A DNA stretch of 64,000 nt, taken from assembly GCF_000003815.2 (NCBI RefSeq), contig NC_049996.1:17723699-17787698 (forward strand), written 5' to 3'. Position 1 is the first letter of the stretch, and the number at the start of each line of letters is the position of its first letter. This DNA is from Branchiostoma floridae (lineage: Eukaryota; Chordata; Leptocardii; Amphioxiformes; Branchiostomatidae). Under the pieces are notes generated by a model. It was not told the origin of the DNA, searched no databases, and saw only the letters and a list, made by a program, of their open reading frames with translations. Position numbers and translations under genes: made by a program. Positions 8,610 to 21,214 of the stretch are shown in pieces.

Positions 8610-11065
8610 TGCCATTTGTCTGGTTCATAGACATGCAGTCTATTGCAAAATGTGGCATCTGTGTGTCAGTTTGTGGCAAACTGTGTCCAATATGTGTGTG
8701 AGGCTACAATGTAGCAATTCCCTGTGCAGAAGGAAGGGCAAAGTCACAGCAAACTGGAAACCTCAAGGTCACTGGGGCCATCTTTGCTCCAGTTACTTTC
8801 TATCTAATGAGGTCTTCTGTCTGCAGTAAGGTGTTGCGATGATGATGATGATGTTGCAATGATGTGGCCATTCTGCAGAGAAATGTGACCATTTTCTATA
8901 TAAATAGACTGGTTTTCCAGTAGGTGGCAAATGTTGCCATTTCCAGCGTTCAGAAAGTGTTGCAATTTACAGTAACTGTCTCAGATGCAGTCATTTGTCT
9001 GGTAAGATGTGTTTCATGAGCATTGCTAGAATGTGGCCATCTTCTGTGTAAATGTAGCAGTTTCCTGAGTGTTGCCATTCCCCAGGGCTGGCTAAGGTGT
9101 AGCCATCTCTTATGCTAAGGATGTATGATGATGATAATGATGATGATAATGATGATGATGATGATGATGATTATGCATTTCAAGAGTATTTCTAAAATGT
9201 AGCCATTATCTAAACTGACCTAAGACTTGGCAAAGGTGTAAAATTTCTTATGGTTATTGTTCAGAGTTTACTTAAGAAGGAAACTTTTTTAGTCAGAAAA
9301 AAAATATGATGCCCAGTCTACAACTCTGACAAACTCACCATCTTAATTGTGATGTCTTGAAGTTGGTGCCTTGTGAAGAAAGAAGCGCTAACATTAGGTC
9401 ACAATAATTCTGTTTGTTCTTCGAAGAACAAAAAATACTTTACTGTAAAATAAGGTACATGTATGAAAACAAAGCCTGAGGACCAGTTATAACATTGTTG
9501 CAGTCAGTAAATATATTGAGTAAAGTCATATTGAATATCTCTATGTTTCCTCTTTGCTTTAATGATGTCTGCTTGCTCTATTTTCACCTTTAATTGTCAA
9601 AGAAACAAGGAAGTTAGTCAGCATGCCTTTAAGAAAGACTGCTCCCTCAAAGTTTGTACACCCAAGTTGGCAGCCCAGAGGTAGACTCCAGTTGGAAGAG
9701 TAATGAATCAATAGTACCTCAGACGGAGTCCGTGAAATGGCCCCCATGTATCAGGTTACTGATGTCATACATACTGCAGGTCTAATGATCTCCTCTGTCT
9801 GCTCCTGGCAACTGTCTGAAGTTGGCCTGGTGTGTGATGTTGCCATTCTGTGGGAAAATGTGGCCATTCTGTGTGAGTCAGGCTGAAATGTGGCAATCCC
9901 CAGTGTGCAGTGAATGTAGCCATTCCCAGTTAAGGGTCAGAAGAGGTCAGAAGTTGTGGCAAAGTCAAAGTCATGAGAAACCACTCCTCATCCAGTCTCA
10001 TCTAGACATGTCAGTCTGCTGGCAGGTGTGGGAAATGTGGCAATTCTGGCTGAAATGTAGCAATTCCCAGTTCAAAAGTAGCGGTACGGCCAAAGCCAAA
10101 TGAACCTCTAATGCTCTATATGTCTGAAGTTATCCATGTCATTCTTTATATAGACATGTCTATTGCCTGGTGTAGAAAAATGTGGCTACTGTACTTAAGG
10201 TTAGAATGTAATCCCTGTACAGTACATACAGTCAATACTGCACAATAGGGCTGGGTACCGGTACAGAAATTCCAGGTCCGGTTCAGGTCCAAAGGATCAG
10301 GTCCAGGTCCGGACCTGAACCTGGACCTGATTCAGTATGACTCATACCAATGGTCCATTTCACTACAAAGAAATCTGTTTGGTGGAGTATTAGACGTACA
10401 CTGGCGTTTTAAAATCCTACAACGCTAACTGCACCTGTACGATTGGCTGTAAAACTTGGTAGAAATTACTGTAAGCTCTACTCTACTTCACTCTTGTTGT
10501 TTTCTTCCACCTGCAAGCACCAAAACGTGTGAATGCCTGATAAAATAATCTGTTAATTTTCTAATCGGTCCAACATCCGGTCCACCTAATTTTTTCAGGT
10601 CCAGTTTTTCTGGACCGGTCCAATAAGAAAAAACGGTTTTGTACCGGTACACTGTACCAGTACCCAGCCCTAATGCACAATATGTCAGGTTAGAATGTAG
10701 CAATCCCCTGGTTAGAATAAGGGGTGTAGTCAAACCTAGCTGTATCATATGTCTGTAAGGTTACTGGTACCATTCATCTCTTAAATGAGCTGCTCTGTAT
10801 TTGTGCCATCTTTCTCCAGCTCTGTATGTGCCATCTTTCTCCAGCTCTGTACTGAGCTGTAATGAGCTGTTCTGTATGTGTAGCCGTTCCCATTAAAGGG
10901 TAACGATGGGAAGAGGTCAGACGTAGGGGCAAAGTCAAAGCCAAGTGAACCTCAAGGGTGTGTAAGGTTAGCAGTGTCATCCTTACTCAGTTCTTCACAA
11001 CTAACAATCTCACCTGTATCATGTTAGTGTGCTGGCAATTGGGCGAAATTGTGGCTGAAAAGTAA
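8610..11065. repeat. Degenerate ATGTGGCCATT / GTAGCAATTCCC repeat field
   Basis: Variants of AATGTGGCCATTCTGTG and TGTAGCAATTCCCAG recur many times at irregular spacing, mixed with ~70-bp local duplications. A GAT trinucleotide run lies at 9127-9172. No reading frame is maintained, so I regard it as decayed tandem duplication. Confidence 0.55.
10247..10673. mobile_element. hAT-like MITE with 8-bp TSD
   Basis: Ends AGGGCTGGGTACCGGTAC and GTACCAGTACCCAGCCCT are inverted repeats. The 8-bp target duplication TGCACAAT is exact (10239-10246 and 10674-10681). The 8-bp TSD and a terminus of AGGGCTGGG type fit the hAT superfamily. The interior holds palindromic GGTCCAGGTCCGGACC motifs. An inverted, diverged copy lies at 51766-52227. 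Confidence 0.85.
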
Positions 11066-11681
11066 CAATTCCCAATTTAGAAATAGGGCATGTGTTGAAA
11101 GGAGACGACCTTAAAGCTTCAGATAACTCCAGTTCCTTCCACATCATGAGCCTGTTTGTCTTCTTCTGATACAGAAGAACTTTATTGCATGACAGTTGTA
11201 CATGGTACAATGTATGGCAACGACTTTAACACAAAGTACAAAATAGGTGTATAGAATAAGAAGTAACATCCGAATTAACATAACAAGAAGGGCTAACACA
11301 AGTCTTTGATAAAGTGTGAAGAGTACTGATGAGAATGGATTCATTGATATCATTGCCAGGCAGGTGACAGGTGCAGGATGGTTGTAAGAGAAAGATAAAT
11401 GAATGCTTTAAGAATACTATGATGTACTCCTGCATGTAATCATCACACTCAGAAAAGTTAATATTCTAAATAAAAGAACTGCCGATGTTTTCTCCCATAG
11501 TCTCACTGCAGCTTTCCAATCCTTTACAAATGGATAGGAAGTGACCTTCTCCTGTAAAGGTCGCCCCCACGAATGTGAAAAGTCCAGACAGATGTGGTTC
11601 ATTACCACATGACAGTCTGTCTGGAGGCACGGCTTATTCACAGCCAAACTGATGCCTCTAAGACATCTCACATTCCAGTCT

Positions 11682-12111
11682 CAGGGCTCAAAATACCAGC
11701 TGCATATGCAGGTTAGTGCAGGTAAATTTGGAGCTGTGCAGGTATTTCTGGTGTCTACCTGCACCTAACCTGCACTGGTCTAATATACAGGTTAGTGCGG
11801 GTAAACTTGGAGCTGTGCAGGTATTTCTGATGTCTACCTGCACCTAACCTGCACTGGTCCATGTAACCGTTACTGGGTTTTGTACATAAATGTCCTATAA
11901 TGCAGGTGTATACAGATTGTTTTAGCTGCATTGACTGTTACCACCTATAAAGTATAAAAGAAAAAAAAAATAGCAATGGTTCCTGAACAATTTTAGTATG
12001 ATCTATACTTTCTAAATTCAGAGTGGTGCAGGTGAAATTTGTCTGGTGCAGGTAATTTTCAATATAACCTGCACCAGTACAGGTATGCAGAAAAAAGGAT
12101 TTCGAGCCCTG
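11682..12111. mobile_element. MITE family C with 5-bp TSD, copy 1
   Basis: Termini CAGGGCTCAAAATACC and GGATTTCGAGCCCTG are inverted. AGTCT flanks both sides as a 5-bp target duplication. The interior contains inverted GCAGGTTAGTGCAGGTA / TACCTGCACCTAACCTGC arms, with one arm set tandemly duplicated. A shorter copy lies at 21976-22286. Confidence 0.85.
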
Positions 12112-12770
12112 AGTCTGTACCCCTTCCACATCCCAGTCTGTACCCCTTCCACATCCCAGTCTGTACCCCTTCCACATCCCCTGAAAAGTCAAGGTTTAGC
12201 CCGTCCAGCTGAAGACAAATGTTCCTCATTATAAGAAGTGAGTCTGTCCATAGGCAGGGTTTATTTACAGGCACCCATAGAGACGAGGGATAGACCTAGT
12301 CTTGATTCTGGTAACTCTTCTCAAAGGCATCCCATCCTCAAAACCTTCTCATATGCCTACTGGAGGGAGGATTGGCCCCTTGTTTGAAGGACTTTAAAGC
12401 AAATATTATTATCAGGATTAAGTGCAAAACTGACATGTGAAGAGTTATTTTACTCTTTCTGGAAACATGACTCTTCTCAAAGACATGGTGTCCTCAAAAA
12501 CCTTGCAGAAACCTGCTGGAAGATCAGAAGGATTGGCTCCTTCTTTGAAAGACTTTAAAAACTCCTTTATCAGGATTAAGTCCCAAACTGATGAGTTTTT
12601 ATTGGATGTGCTTTACCGTACTCAGCCTATACAAATAGATATTTGTTGATGCATGAGTTATGCCCGAGTCCAAGTAGAGAGTAGAGCTCAAAGCATCATT
12701 TGGGAAACTATTCCTTTTGGTCAGGGTAATGTCTTCATTACACTTTGCAAATAGAGCTCTTTTGTGTGTT
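12112..12770. other. Non-coding interval, local duplications
   Basis: Three 24-bp copies of a CCCAGTCTGTACCCCTTCCA unit lie near 12110-12180. A ~110-bp block containing ACTCTTCTCAAAGRCAT is repeated near 12307 and 12471. Parts resemble the inverted-repeat arm at 12840-12960. No exon is recognised. Confidence 0.5.
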
Positions 12771-13166
12771 GGAAAATATTTCACATCTTAACCAAAAAAC
12801 TAAATTGCCCATTACAGTAGATATTTGCACTTTTAATGTGAAGAAAAGAAAGACAAATGTTGCCCATTCCAAGCCGTGAGTCTGTCTGCAGGCATGAGAT
12901 ATTTACAGGCACCAGGTGCAGGTTGGAGCCAGACCTGATCCAGGAAACTCTGTCTTCTCCTGGAATCAGTTCCACCCACCGGCCACTGATACATTAGTCA
13001 CCTCATGGGGCAAAACAACCGGCCGGGGTGAAGAAGTACTGCAAGGAATAAAAGTTGACATGGAAGTTTTCTTAAAGAACACTGAGTAATAGATCTTCCA
13101 CTAGTGGTCACTTTTGATTCAAGAAGTCATCTTCCATGGGGAAGGGCAAGTTCAACTCCAAGGGTA
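12771..13166 (+). repeat. Left arm of large inverted duplication
   Basis: This arm is the reverse complement of 14926-15360 and nearly identical from about 12840 to 13115. Landmarks include CCGGCCACTGATACATTAGT here and ACTAATGTATCAGTGGCCGG in the other arm. The loop is ~1.76 kb. No TSD or TIR-type terminus was found. Confidence 0.9.
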
Positions 13167-14925
13167 AAATGTCAGGAATACTCCATTAATTTTGAACTTA
13201 TTAGTGGAAGAACAGATAAGTTTTTGTTTCATTCGAAAATCAGATTTTGTCTGGTTCAACTAGAACTTGTTCAAGTTCAAGTAAAACTTTAACTGCAAAG
13301 TTTTGAAAGCTCTTCATTGTAACTGGAGTCTATTTTTTTATCAGTTCATTCAGTTCTGTGCAGTTCTTGTATTTGACTTAAACCAAAGTTCAACAGGCAA
13401 ACTTTTGAGCAAATTCACATGTAGTTCACAGCATTACCTACCCAAAGTTGAGTTGTTCAACAGGCAAACTTTAAGCAAATCTTCATGTAGTTGACAACAT
13501 TGCCTGCCCTGTGGCAGCTATTTCAGTCTTCCCCTAGGACTGTAAATCATTATCATCATGTTTGGCTAAGAACAGGCAGATGTCTGAAGAATTCAAAAGT
13601 TCTATTCTAAATCCTTGCCGATGAGCTTCTAAGCCAACTTCTCATCTTCCCTGCTTTCCTCCCAAACCTTAATCAAAGTTGCGGACCTGCCGGTGCGAAT
13701 TTGCTGATTGGGGTTTAACACCCATCGTAATGGGAATCTGAAAACTGTCGGTTTCCTCACGTCAAACTTGCTCTGAAGGAGTCAGGTTTTAGCTGCTGTT
13801 CCATGGAAGTGAAGATCAGAAGGGAAGGTCTTTTTGAAGGGGAAATACTCTATTTAGACTCAATCTAAGTTAGTCAAACTTTCTGCCAAAACTAACGTCT
13901 GAAACTTGGTCTTTTTGAGGGAGAAATGCTCTATTTAGACTCAATCTATGTTAGTCAAACTTTCTTCTGAAACTAACGTCTGAAACTTGGTGTATTGGAG
14001 ACCAAAATTGGACAAAGTGTTTGATGTCCTTTGACAACGAACTGTTCTTTGAGACTTTATAGTTTAGATTTGTAGAGATGATTTTGACTTGTGACAGCTA
14101 GATATCTACAACAGCACAGATTAAAAAGTACATTTGCCATTTTCTTTCTTAAAGTTTCTAAAGAGGTTCTCTTAAAGTTAAGATTTTGTGCAGAATCTCC
14201 ATCTTGCCTACATCAGTCCCATACTCCAGACAATAGCCTAGAGGGTGTTGCCCAGACAAGTTTTACTTAAGGGTGTTGAATTAAGATACATGTAATCAAT
14301 CATTGCACTGTCAAACCTTTAAAAAATCAAACTCCCCACAGAAGTATTTAATCTCCCAATATTGGGGGTGGGACTGTGTAATGACTTGAGAGACTTCCAT
14401 GGTCCCAAAGACTTTGTTTTCAAATCACAACATCGCTGCAGGGGTTTGCTTCTCCTGATCCTGTCATGAAGTATTCATGGTCTGGCACCCTGCTGTCCCC
14501 ATTTTCCATGGCTGAAGGCGAAGAAGGGATTAAAGTCAATGGCCACACATTAGGGCCATGCAGTTTGGAGGCAATTTGCAAGTTTAGGGAGACTGTTGCT
14601 GTTACAATTACAGAATGTGGTCTTTTTAAGGACTTTTGATCTTGAAAAATGTACTTGAAAATATTTTTTCAGCACTATCTTTTGTTTATAGCTGCCATAG
14701 TAGCACACAGATGTTAATAAATAAATACAAAATACTGAAGAGAATCAAAATAGACTTTCAAAAGACTCAAACAAACGGGTACAAATGTAGAAAGGTATTA
14801 AATGTAGGAATCATTTCTAAAATATTCAAATATCTCCTTATTACCTATATACCATGATTAACTTAAAGACAGAAATAAAGACAAAGTCTGCTTTTCAAGT
14901 GACACAAAAACTTACCTGCCCTTGA
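13167..14925. other. Spacer of the large inverted duplication
   Basis: AT-rich and without a supportable gene. It holds local tandem copies, for example the block with CTCTATTTAGACTCAATCTA near 13848 and 13930, and paired CAACAGGCAAACTTT motifs near 13392 and 13459. Confidence 0.5.
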
Positions 14926-15360
14926 AGTTGAACTTGCCCTTTCCCATGCATGGACTTCACTTCGTTTGTTTTTCCAGGGCAGAACACTCAGTTCTTTTGA
15001 AGTCAAATGCCTTCTTGAATCAAAAGTGACCACTGATGGAAGATCTATTACTCAGTGTTCTTTAAGAAAACTTCCATGTCAACTTTTATTCCTTGCAGTA
15101 CTTCTTCACCCCGGCCGGTTGTTTTGCCCCATGAGGTGACTAATGTATCAGTGGCCGGTGGGTGGAACTGATTCCAGGAGAAGACAGAGTTTCCTGGATC
15201 AGGTCTGGCTCCAACCTGCACCTGGTGCCTGTAAATATCTCATGCCTGCAGACAGACTCATAGCTTGGAATGGGAAACATTTGTCTGCCTTTTCTTCACA
15301 TTTGAACTTCAAATCTTTACTGAAATGGGTTAGATTTTTTTCAAGATGTGAAATATTGCC
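14926..15360 (-). repeat. Right arm of large inverted duplication
   Basis: Reverse complement of 12771-13166 with one extra ~55-bp segment near 14955-15015. Transcripts through both arms could fold into a long hairpin. Confidence 0.9.
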
Positions 15361-16099
15361 TGGCTACTAGAAAAGCTGCAGCTAAAAGAAATATTTTCCT
15401 GGATACTGGATTATAATGGAGGATATTTATCTTGGCATTTTCCTATTTTGGGGCTTTTAAAAGAGCCAATCCTTCCTAGAATATGTTTTTGTAAATCCAT
15501 TTTTCTTACCTTGAAATTATATGTGTTTTCAAATGTTTTTGGAAGAAATAAGAAAAGGTTACGTAACCATGAAAAAATCCCAACTTTATCAAAGTTCTTA
15601 AGTATATAAGATTGACAAGAACTTAACCAGCCATTTCTAGCCATTGCTGCATTCCTTCTGATATCTACAGTATGTGTAACTATGGTTGAGACAAATGTAC
15701 TCTAATGTGCAAGGCCCAGTCACATGAAAATAGGAAGAAAATATCATCCTGCTGCCAAATTTGTTTCTTACAATGGAAACAATTTTGGCATATAGTCGTA
15801 AACCTCTCCTAAATAAGTGCCATTAAAAGATTTCCTTTGAGAATGTACAACTTCCAGTAGCCCTGTAGACATCATTGACTAATGTGTTATTGGACTTACC
15901 CAAAGTTTCCTGCAATATTGATATGAGAAGTAACTACTTCATGTTTAAGATTTATCCAGGTGAGAAATGGATCGGAGGCGGTCGATCGGCCCCCTCGGGG
16001 CAATGCTGCGATGAGGTAGTGATGGTATCGGGCCATTGGTTCGGGGAGAGGGAAAGTGATGTGTTTCTGGTCCATTTAACAGGCTAGGGTTGCTCTCCA
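15361..16099. other. Non-coding interval
   Basis: No exon, TIR or tandem array is recognised. The sequence is AT-rich up to about 15950, then a GC-richer patch (GGTCGATCGGCCCCCTCGGG) leads into a LINE 3' fragment. Confidence 0.4.
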
Positions 16100-16612
16100 G
16101 TGTGGGTTTCAGTTGCAGCCATTGGTGCATACTACGTTAGTCCCGCACACTCTCAATGGAGGTTCCAACGCAACTTCTGATCATTTGATGGTGCACACTA
16201 CCTTCAGATTACAAATCCAAGTAATCCTAGGAAAGGAATTCTACTGCTTAATTGGACAAGGAAGAAATGTAAACTCTCCTTTGTTCCTAGAGCAATAAAA
16301 TTTCTCTATCAAGATGGCGATTTTGTGGCGATAGGTCACTAGTACTGCGTCTGTACAGAATATACATGCAGTAAATTCTACGTACGTTATTGTTGCTGAC
16401 ATACACATGTAGTTATGTTCACTTTGTCCCTCCGCCACTGCTATATCTAATCCAGTGTCTAGGTTTTTAAACTAAATGTGATTATGTATGTTTGTGAATT
16501 GTAACAACTTTTAAGATTTTATGAATTGTGATTCTTTGGCACATTTCATGTGTCATTTATAATGTCATTTGCCATGCCAAGAACCAATAAAGCTGAATCT
16601 GAATCTGAACCA
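16100..16612 (+). mobile_element. CR1-like LINE 3' end
   Basis: A short frame around 16250-16310 reads TRKKCKLSFVPRAIKFL, the pattern of CR1/L2-type ORF2 C-termini (charged stretch, then SFVPRAIK). A non-coding tail follows, ending CAATAAAGCTGAATCTGAATC. A simple repeat replacing a poly-A tail is usual for this clade. The fragment is 5'-truncated and non-functional. Confidence 0.65.
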
Positions 16613-17289
16613 TGTAACTCGGCAATGCAAATGATGGACAGTCAGTCTACTGGTTTGGGGCGGGCCTTCTTCTTCTCTACAGCAGCTATCAGAAAAATCA
16701 TTCTACTACTTAATCAGGCACAGCAAAATGCAACTTGGTGATGAAATATTGACAATATATAGAATAAAAGCTGTGTTTAAAGCTTACAGGTATAAAATCC
16801 CATGGAACAGGCATTTTTGGCATACCTAGTTGCTGTCCATGGTGCTGGAAAGCAAGGTGTTGTGCTAACAGCATTGTTTGCAGTGGAATTTGATTTTTAT
16901 GTTGTGAAATCTGGTAGTTTCACTCTCACAAATGAGGCTTCCACTAAAATCCCCTGGAACAGGCATTTTTGCCTTACATGGTACTGTCCCTAGTGCTAAA
17001 ATACAAGGTGTGGTGTCTACAGCATTGTTTGCAGTGGAATTTGCTCTTTTATGTTGTGAAATCTTGTAGATTCACCCTCACAGATGAGCCTGCCACTGAA
17101 AGCATGGTGGTTCAGAGGCAGGGTTGGGGTTGCAGCCAGCCTGAAATCATTTTTCGTACCCTCGAATTTGAATAGGAATCCTATCGAGCACTGACTTTCC
17201 TAGGGGGTCCGGGTCCCGGAAAATTTGAAATCTAGACCCTCTGAAATGCTATTTCCTTCATTTTGCTGTGTAAATTTTGCTGGTAGACT
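16613..17289. other. Non-coding interval with a ~165-bp tandem pair
   Basis: A block with GGAACAGGCATTTTTG and GCATTGTTTGCAGTGGAATT occurs at ~16803 and ~16961. No gene is supported. Confidence 0.5.
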
Positions 17290-17412
17290 AAGCTGTTCAA
17301 TTGCATCTGTTTTGGTGAAGAATTACACGTTGGTCCCCTAGGAAGAACGGCCTACATGTTGGCCGATAGGGCTTATCAGTATAAATAAAGGTGAACTGAA
17401 CTGAACTGAACA
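17290..17412 (+). mobile_element. LINE 3' UTR fragment with GAACT tail
   Basis: A short segment with GGCCTACATGTTGGCCGATA ends in ATAAATAAAGGTGAACTGAA plus further GAACT repeats. This is the form of a CR1-like LINE 3' end with a microsatellite tail. No coding sequence remains. Confidence 0.5.
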
Positions 17413-17957
17413 TGGATTTCAGGATTTTTTATATCTTAACAATTTTTGTCTGTCGCAGAGGACGGAATGGGGAAAGTTTTTTTCCGTCCCCAGCTACAAA
17501 ATTACGTCAAAGGACTGAAGGACGGGTGCTGGCTACAACCCTGTACAGAGGTTGCAGTATCATAACTTTTGTGCTTCAGCTTCTTTTGACGGATGTGCAG
17601 CAGTGGGCGATAGTTCATCTCACCCCAGAAATATCTGACTCATTCCTTATCGCTGCACATGAATGTGTATGCCATGCCCCAGTCACCAGATAAACCATAT
17701 AGCCGGCAGCCTGCAGCACTTTTCCAGCCCATCAGATCCTGCCGAGGTCAGCATGCACAGATCTAATAGCCAGTGTTAACACTGCTTTTCCATTAGAGTC
17801 TGCACTAAGTGCGTTTCATGCAGGCAGATTCAGGGGGAGGTTATCATTTTAACCCTGCTGCGTTGTAAGGTCACTGCTCTACGTAGGAGGGTGCCTCTCA
17901 TGTGGGGCTTAACAAATGTGTATCTGTGCATGTATAAATCAACTGAACTTCAGTATA

Positions 17958-18176
17958 TAACGCTAGTTCACCTTTATCCATTGGGTAACCTTTATCCGTT
18001 CTTTTTTAATACTATGTATTTATGGATATCAAGTGGACAGATGGTGGTTTCAAACTATAGTATTTTGAGTATAATACAATTTGAAACTATCTTCCATCGA
18101 CTTGATATCCCTGGAAACCCTGTTTAGGAACATAGCAGATATAGGCTACCCCGCGGATAAAGGTGAATTAACGTTA
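17958..18176. mobile_element. MITE family A, copy 2
   Basis: Ends TAACGCTAGTTCACCTTTAT and ATAAAGGTGAATTAACGTTA, length ~219 bp, as in the copies at 5413 and 60877. Confidence 0.85.
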
Positions 18177-18879
18177 ACATGTCAAGTCAAAGTAAAAAAA
18201 AAGTCAAATAACATGTACACATCAGAATTGCAAGCTTGCAGCACTGGCATTAAACAACACCTCTTCATCTCTTTTGGTCATGGAAATTTTACCATTAAAG
18301 ATAAGAACACTCAAGTGTGTATTTTTACAAGCCACATAGTATCATTGCCATTCAGCATAACACACTTTATAAGCATGTAGACTGGCTGTTGGTCATACCA
18401 AAGTATTTCCATGTTTCTTGGCCATTTCAAGGTAAAATTTGTATAATTTATTACCTGAGATTGTGTACGAAGGTGCGGACTTTCCCTTCAATCCCTCAGG
18501 TTTTTATGCTAGTTCTCTAATAACTTTATTGAATGACCATCAAAATAATTTGCTGAGGGCTTTCCTCTGGATGTTCCATTCTCAGGGGAAATAGAAATGG
18601 AGAAACCCTGCCTTTGGTACAACTCAATATACCAACTTGGGTTTCTGCCAGGAAACCTTTATTGCAGTCTACCAGGCAAATGGAGCAAGAGTAGAAATAC
18701 TAGTAGATCTATGACTAGGTCATGCATATCAAACTTATATCTTGTAGCATTGCACAAGCTTTCCTCATTAAATTCTAGTCGGAAAAAGCACATATGCCTA
18801 CTTACAGAGATTCATCTAACATATGCCAAACTCCCAGGCTTACGTTATCTTGTCCTGATGAGATATCTAAAGCACACAG

Positions 18880-20440
18880 TGTATGGTTCCCAAGCAGACT
18901 TAGTCTATGCCCTTAAAGACCTTCAGTTTATTGAGTTTCCTGGAAGGTTACCAGGGCATGCAATGATTCTTGGATAAGCTCACAGGCTGTAAGGTGTCTG
19001 TAGTCAGTTTTATTACCTGTACTTGTAGGTGGAGAGATAACTCATGTATGTACCTGGATCATGGATTATCCATTGAGTTTTAGACTTTTTGTAGCTGTCT
19101 TTTCATTCATGTGATCAATTTCTTACTCATCCTGTCTTCAATAATAAAGGCATCTTGTCCCAGAGATTACAGAAGACACAGCTATAAGATTATTCTATCT
19201 TGGGGAAATATATACTGGATGGATGTTCACATACAGTATCTGCCTCTCAAGCAGACTTAGTCTACGCCCTGAAAGACCTTAACTTAATGAGTTTGCTCAA
19301 AGGTTACCAGGGCATGAAGTAATTCTTGGATAAGCTCACAGGCCATGAGGCATCTGTTGTCCATGTTATTACCTGTATGTGGGGTGGAGAGATGCAATTG
19401 TTGTTATATCTACCTGTATTATCTGCAGGTCTTTGAACTTGTAGCTTTTGACATATTTGACTCATTATCATTATCTCACTCATCCTTTAAGAAAGCCCAG
19501 ACACAAAATGATGCTGTGGTGGGGAGATACTGACTGGATGCACAGTGCTGGATGAATCTGTACATACGGTCTTTGCTCCCAAGCAGACTTAGTCTATGCC
19601 CTGAAAGACATTAACTTTATTGAGTTTCCTCAAAGGTTACCAGGGCATGAAGTAACTCTTGGATAATCTCACAGGCCGTGAGGCATCTGTAGTCAGTTTC
19701 ATTACCTGTACTTGTAGGTGGAGAGATGTACATGTAGGTGATGTATTTGCCTGGATTATCCACTCAGCTTGGTACAGGTAGTTTGTAGACATCTTTTCAT
19801 TCAAGTGATCAATTTCTTACTCATCCTGTCTTAGATAACAAAGACATCTGGTCCCAAAGATTTCAGAAGACACAGCTATAAGATTATTCTATCTTGGGGA
19901 AATATCTACTGGATGAATCTGCACATACGGTCTTTGCCTCTCAAGCAGACTTAGTCTATGCCCTGAAAGACCTTAACTTTATTGAGTTTCCTCAAAGGTT
20001 ACCAGGGCATGAAGTAACTCTTGGATAAGCGCACAGGCCGCGGGGTGTCTGTAGTCAGTGTTATTACCTGTGTGTGGTGGAGAGATGCAATTGTTGTAAT
20101 CTACCTGTACTATCTGCAGGTCTTTGAACTTGTAGCTTTTGACATATTTGACTCAAGTTAACTTACTCATCCTGTCTTCAATAACAAATTGTCTTATCAC
20201 AGATTTAAGAAAGTGCAGACACAAAATGATGCTGGATGAATCTGTACACGTCGTCTTTGCTCCCGAGCAGACTTAGTCTACGCCCTGAAAGACCTTAACT
20301 TTATTGAGTTTCCTCAAAGGTTACCAGGGCATAAAGTAATTCTTGGATAAGCTCACAGGCTGTGAGGCGTCTGTAGCCAGTTTTTTTACCTGTACTTGGG
20401 CAGGAGAGATGTGATTTGTGTATCCTGTATTATCTGCAGG
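18880..20440. repeat. Tandem array, ~320-360 bp unit, five copies
   Basis: Each unit contains AGCAGACTTAGTCTATGCCC, then AGGTTACCAGGGCATG and TTGGATAAGCTCACAGGC. Unit anchors are at about 18892, 19251, 19583, 19945 and 20268; a sixth, diverged copy is near 21222 after a LINE insertion. No frame is conserved between units. Confidence 0.85.
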
Positions 20441-20708
20441 GATTTGAACTTGTGGGTCGTAGACATGTGATTCAAGTGATCGATCTCATAGTAGCTTCTG
20501 ATTCATGAGTATACCTACATTCTCTTATCATTGCACAGGCCATGGCAGGAGAGACAGTTATATGTACATGTGAAGTTTGTACACTGGAGCATAAAAACTA
20601 CAGACAGCCGATTTATGTTGCTCTTAATATGTGCTTTTCTAAAGAACTGTTCCCTGTATTGGTCTCAGTAAATGAACCATCTTACTCATCCTGTCTTCAA
20701 TAGCAAAT

Positions 20709-21150
20709 ATGTCTTATCACAGATTTAAGAAAGCACAAGGCATTCCTTATATATATAAACAGCTCCCTGTCCACGAGAGATTGTGTACATATTGTCCAAT
20801 GAATGCAGTGGAAAATGAAACACATTTTATCAGTCAGTGTACCCACTATGAAACCGAAAGAAAAACATTATTTCAAACAGTTAACACAATTTCGCCAAGC
20901 TTTTACCACCTAAATGATCACCAAAAGACTACATTTCTATTAAAAGCACAAAATCCCACCATCATACAGAACGTGGGACAGTTCATTAACCACTGCCTTC
21001 AAAGAAGAAGTCAAACCCGACAATAGTATCCATAGTATCATGTAGTTGATTAGACACTAGTTTTATGTACTTACCTCTCTTAGTTCTTGAGACTGTGTAT
21101 GCAATTAGCCCTCGGGCATGATTTTGCAAATAAACAATTATTATATATAA
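20709..21150 (+). mobile_element. LINE ORF2 C-terminus and 3' UTR
   Basis: A 105-residue open frame contains ERLCTYCPMNAVENETHFI then SQCTHYETERKTLF. This C-x2-C ... E-x-E-x-H-F ... C pattern is typical of the C-terminal Cys/His motif of non-LTR retrotransposons. The non-coding tail has GCAATTAGCCCTCGGGCATG and ends in AATAAACAATTATTATAT. The same tail occurs at 33580-33640. It is inserted in the tandem array, whose unit supplies the apparent ATG. Confidence 0.75.
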
Positions 21151-21214
21151 TTAGCACAGAATTGTCCTGACGTTTGGTAGATAATTACCAGATGACTGTC
21201 TGCTCATGATTGCT

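Noticed and set aside
20709-21026. Host protein-coding gene
   Set aside because: The Cys/His pattern and downstream tail match a LINE ORF2 C-terminus; the same tail recurs at 33.6 kb. The start codon comes from the tandem repeat unit.
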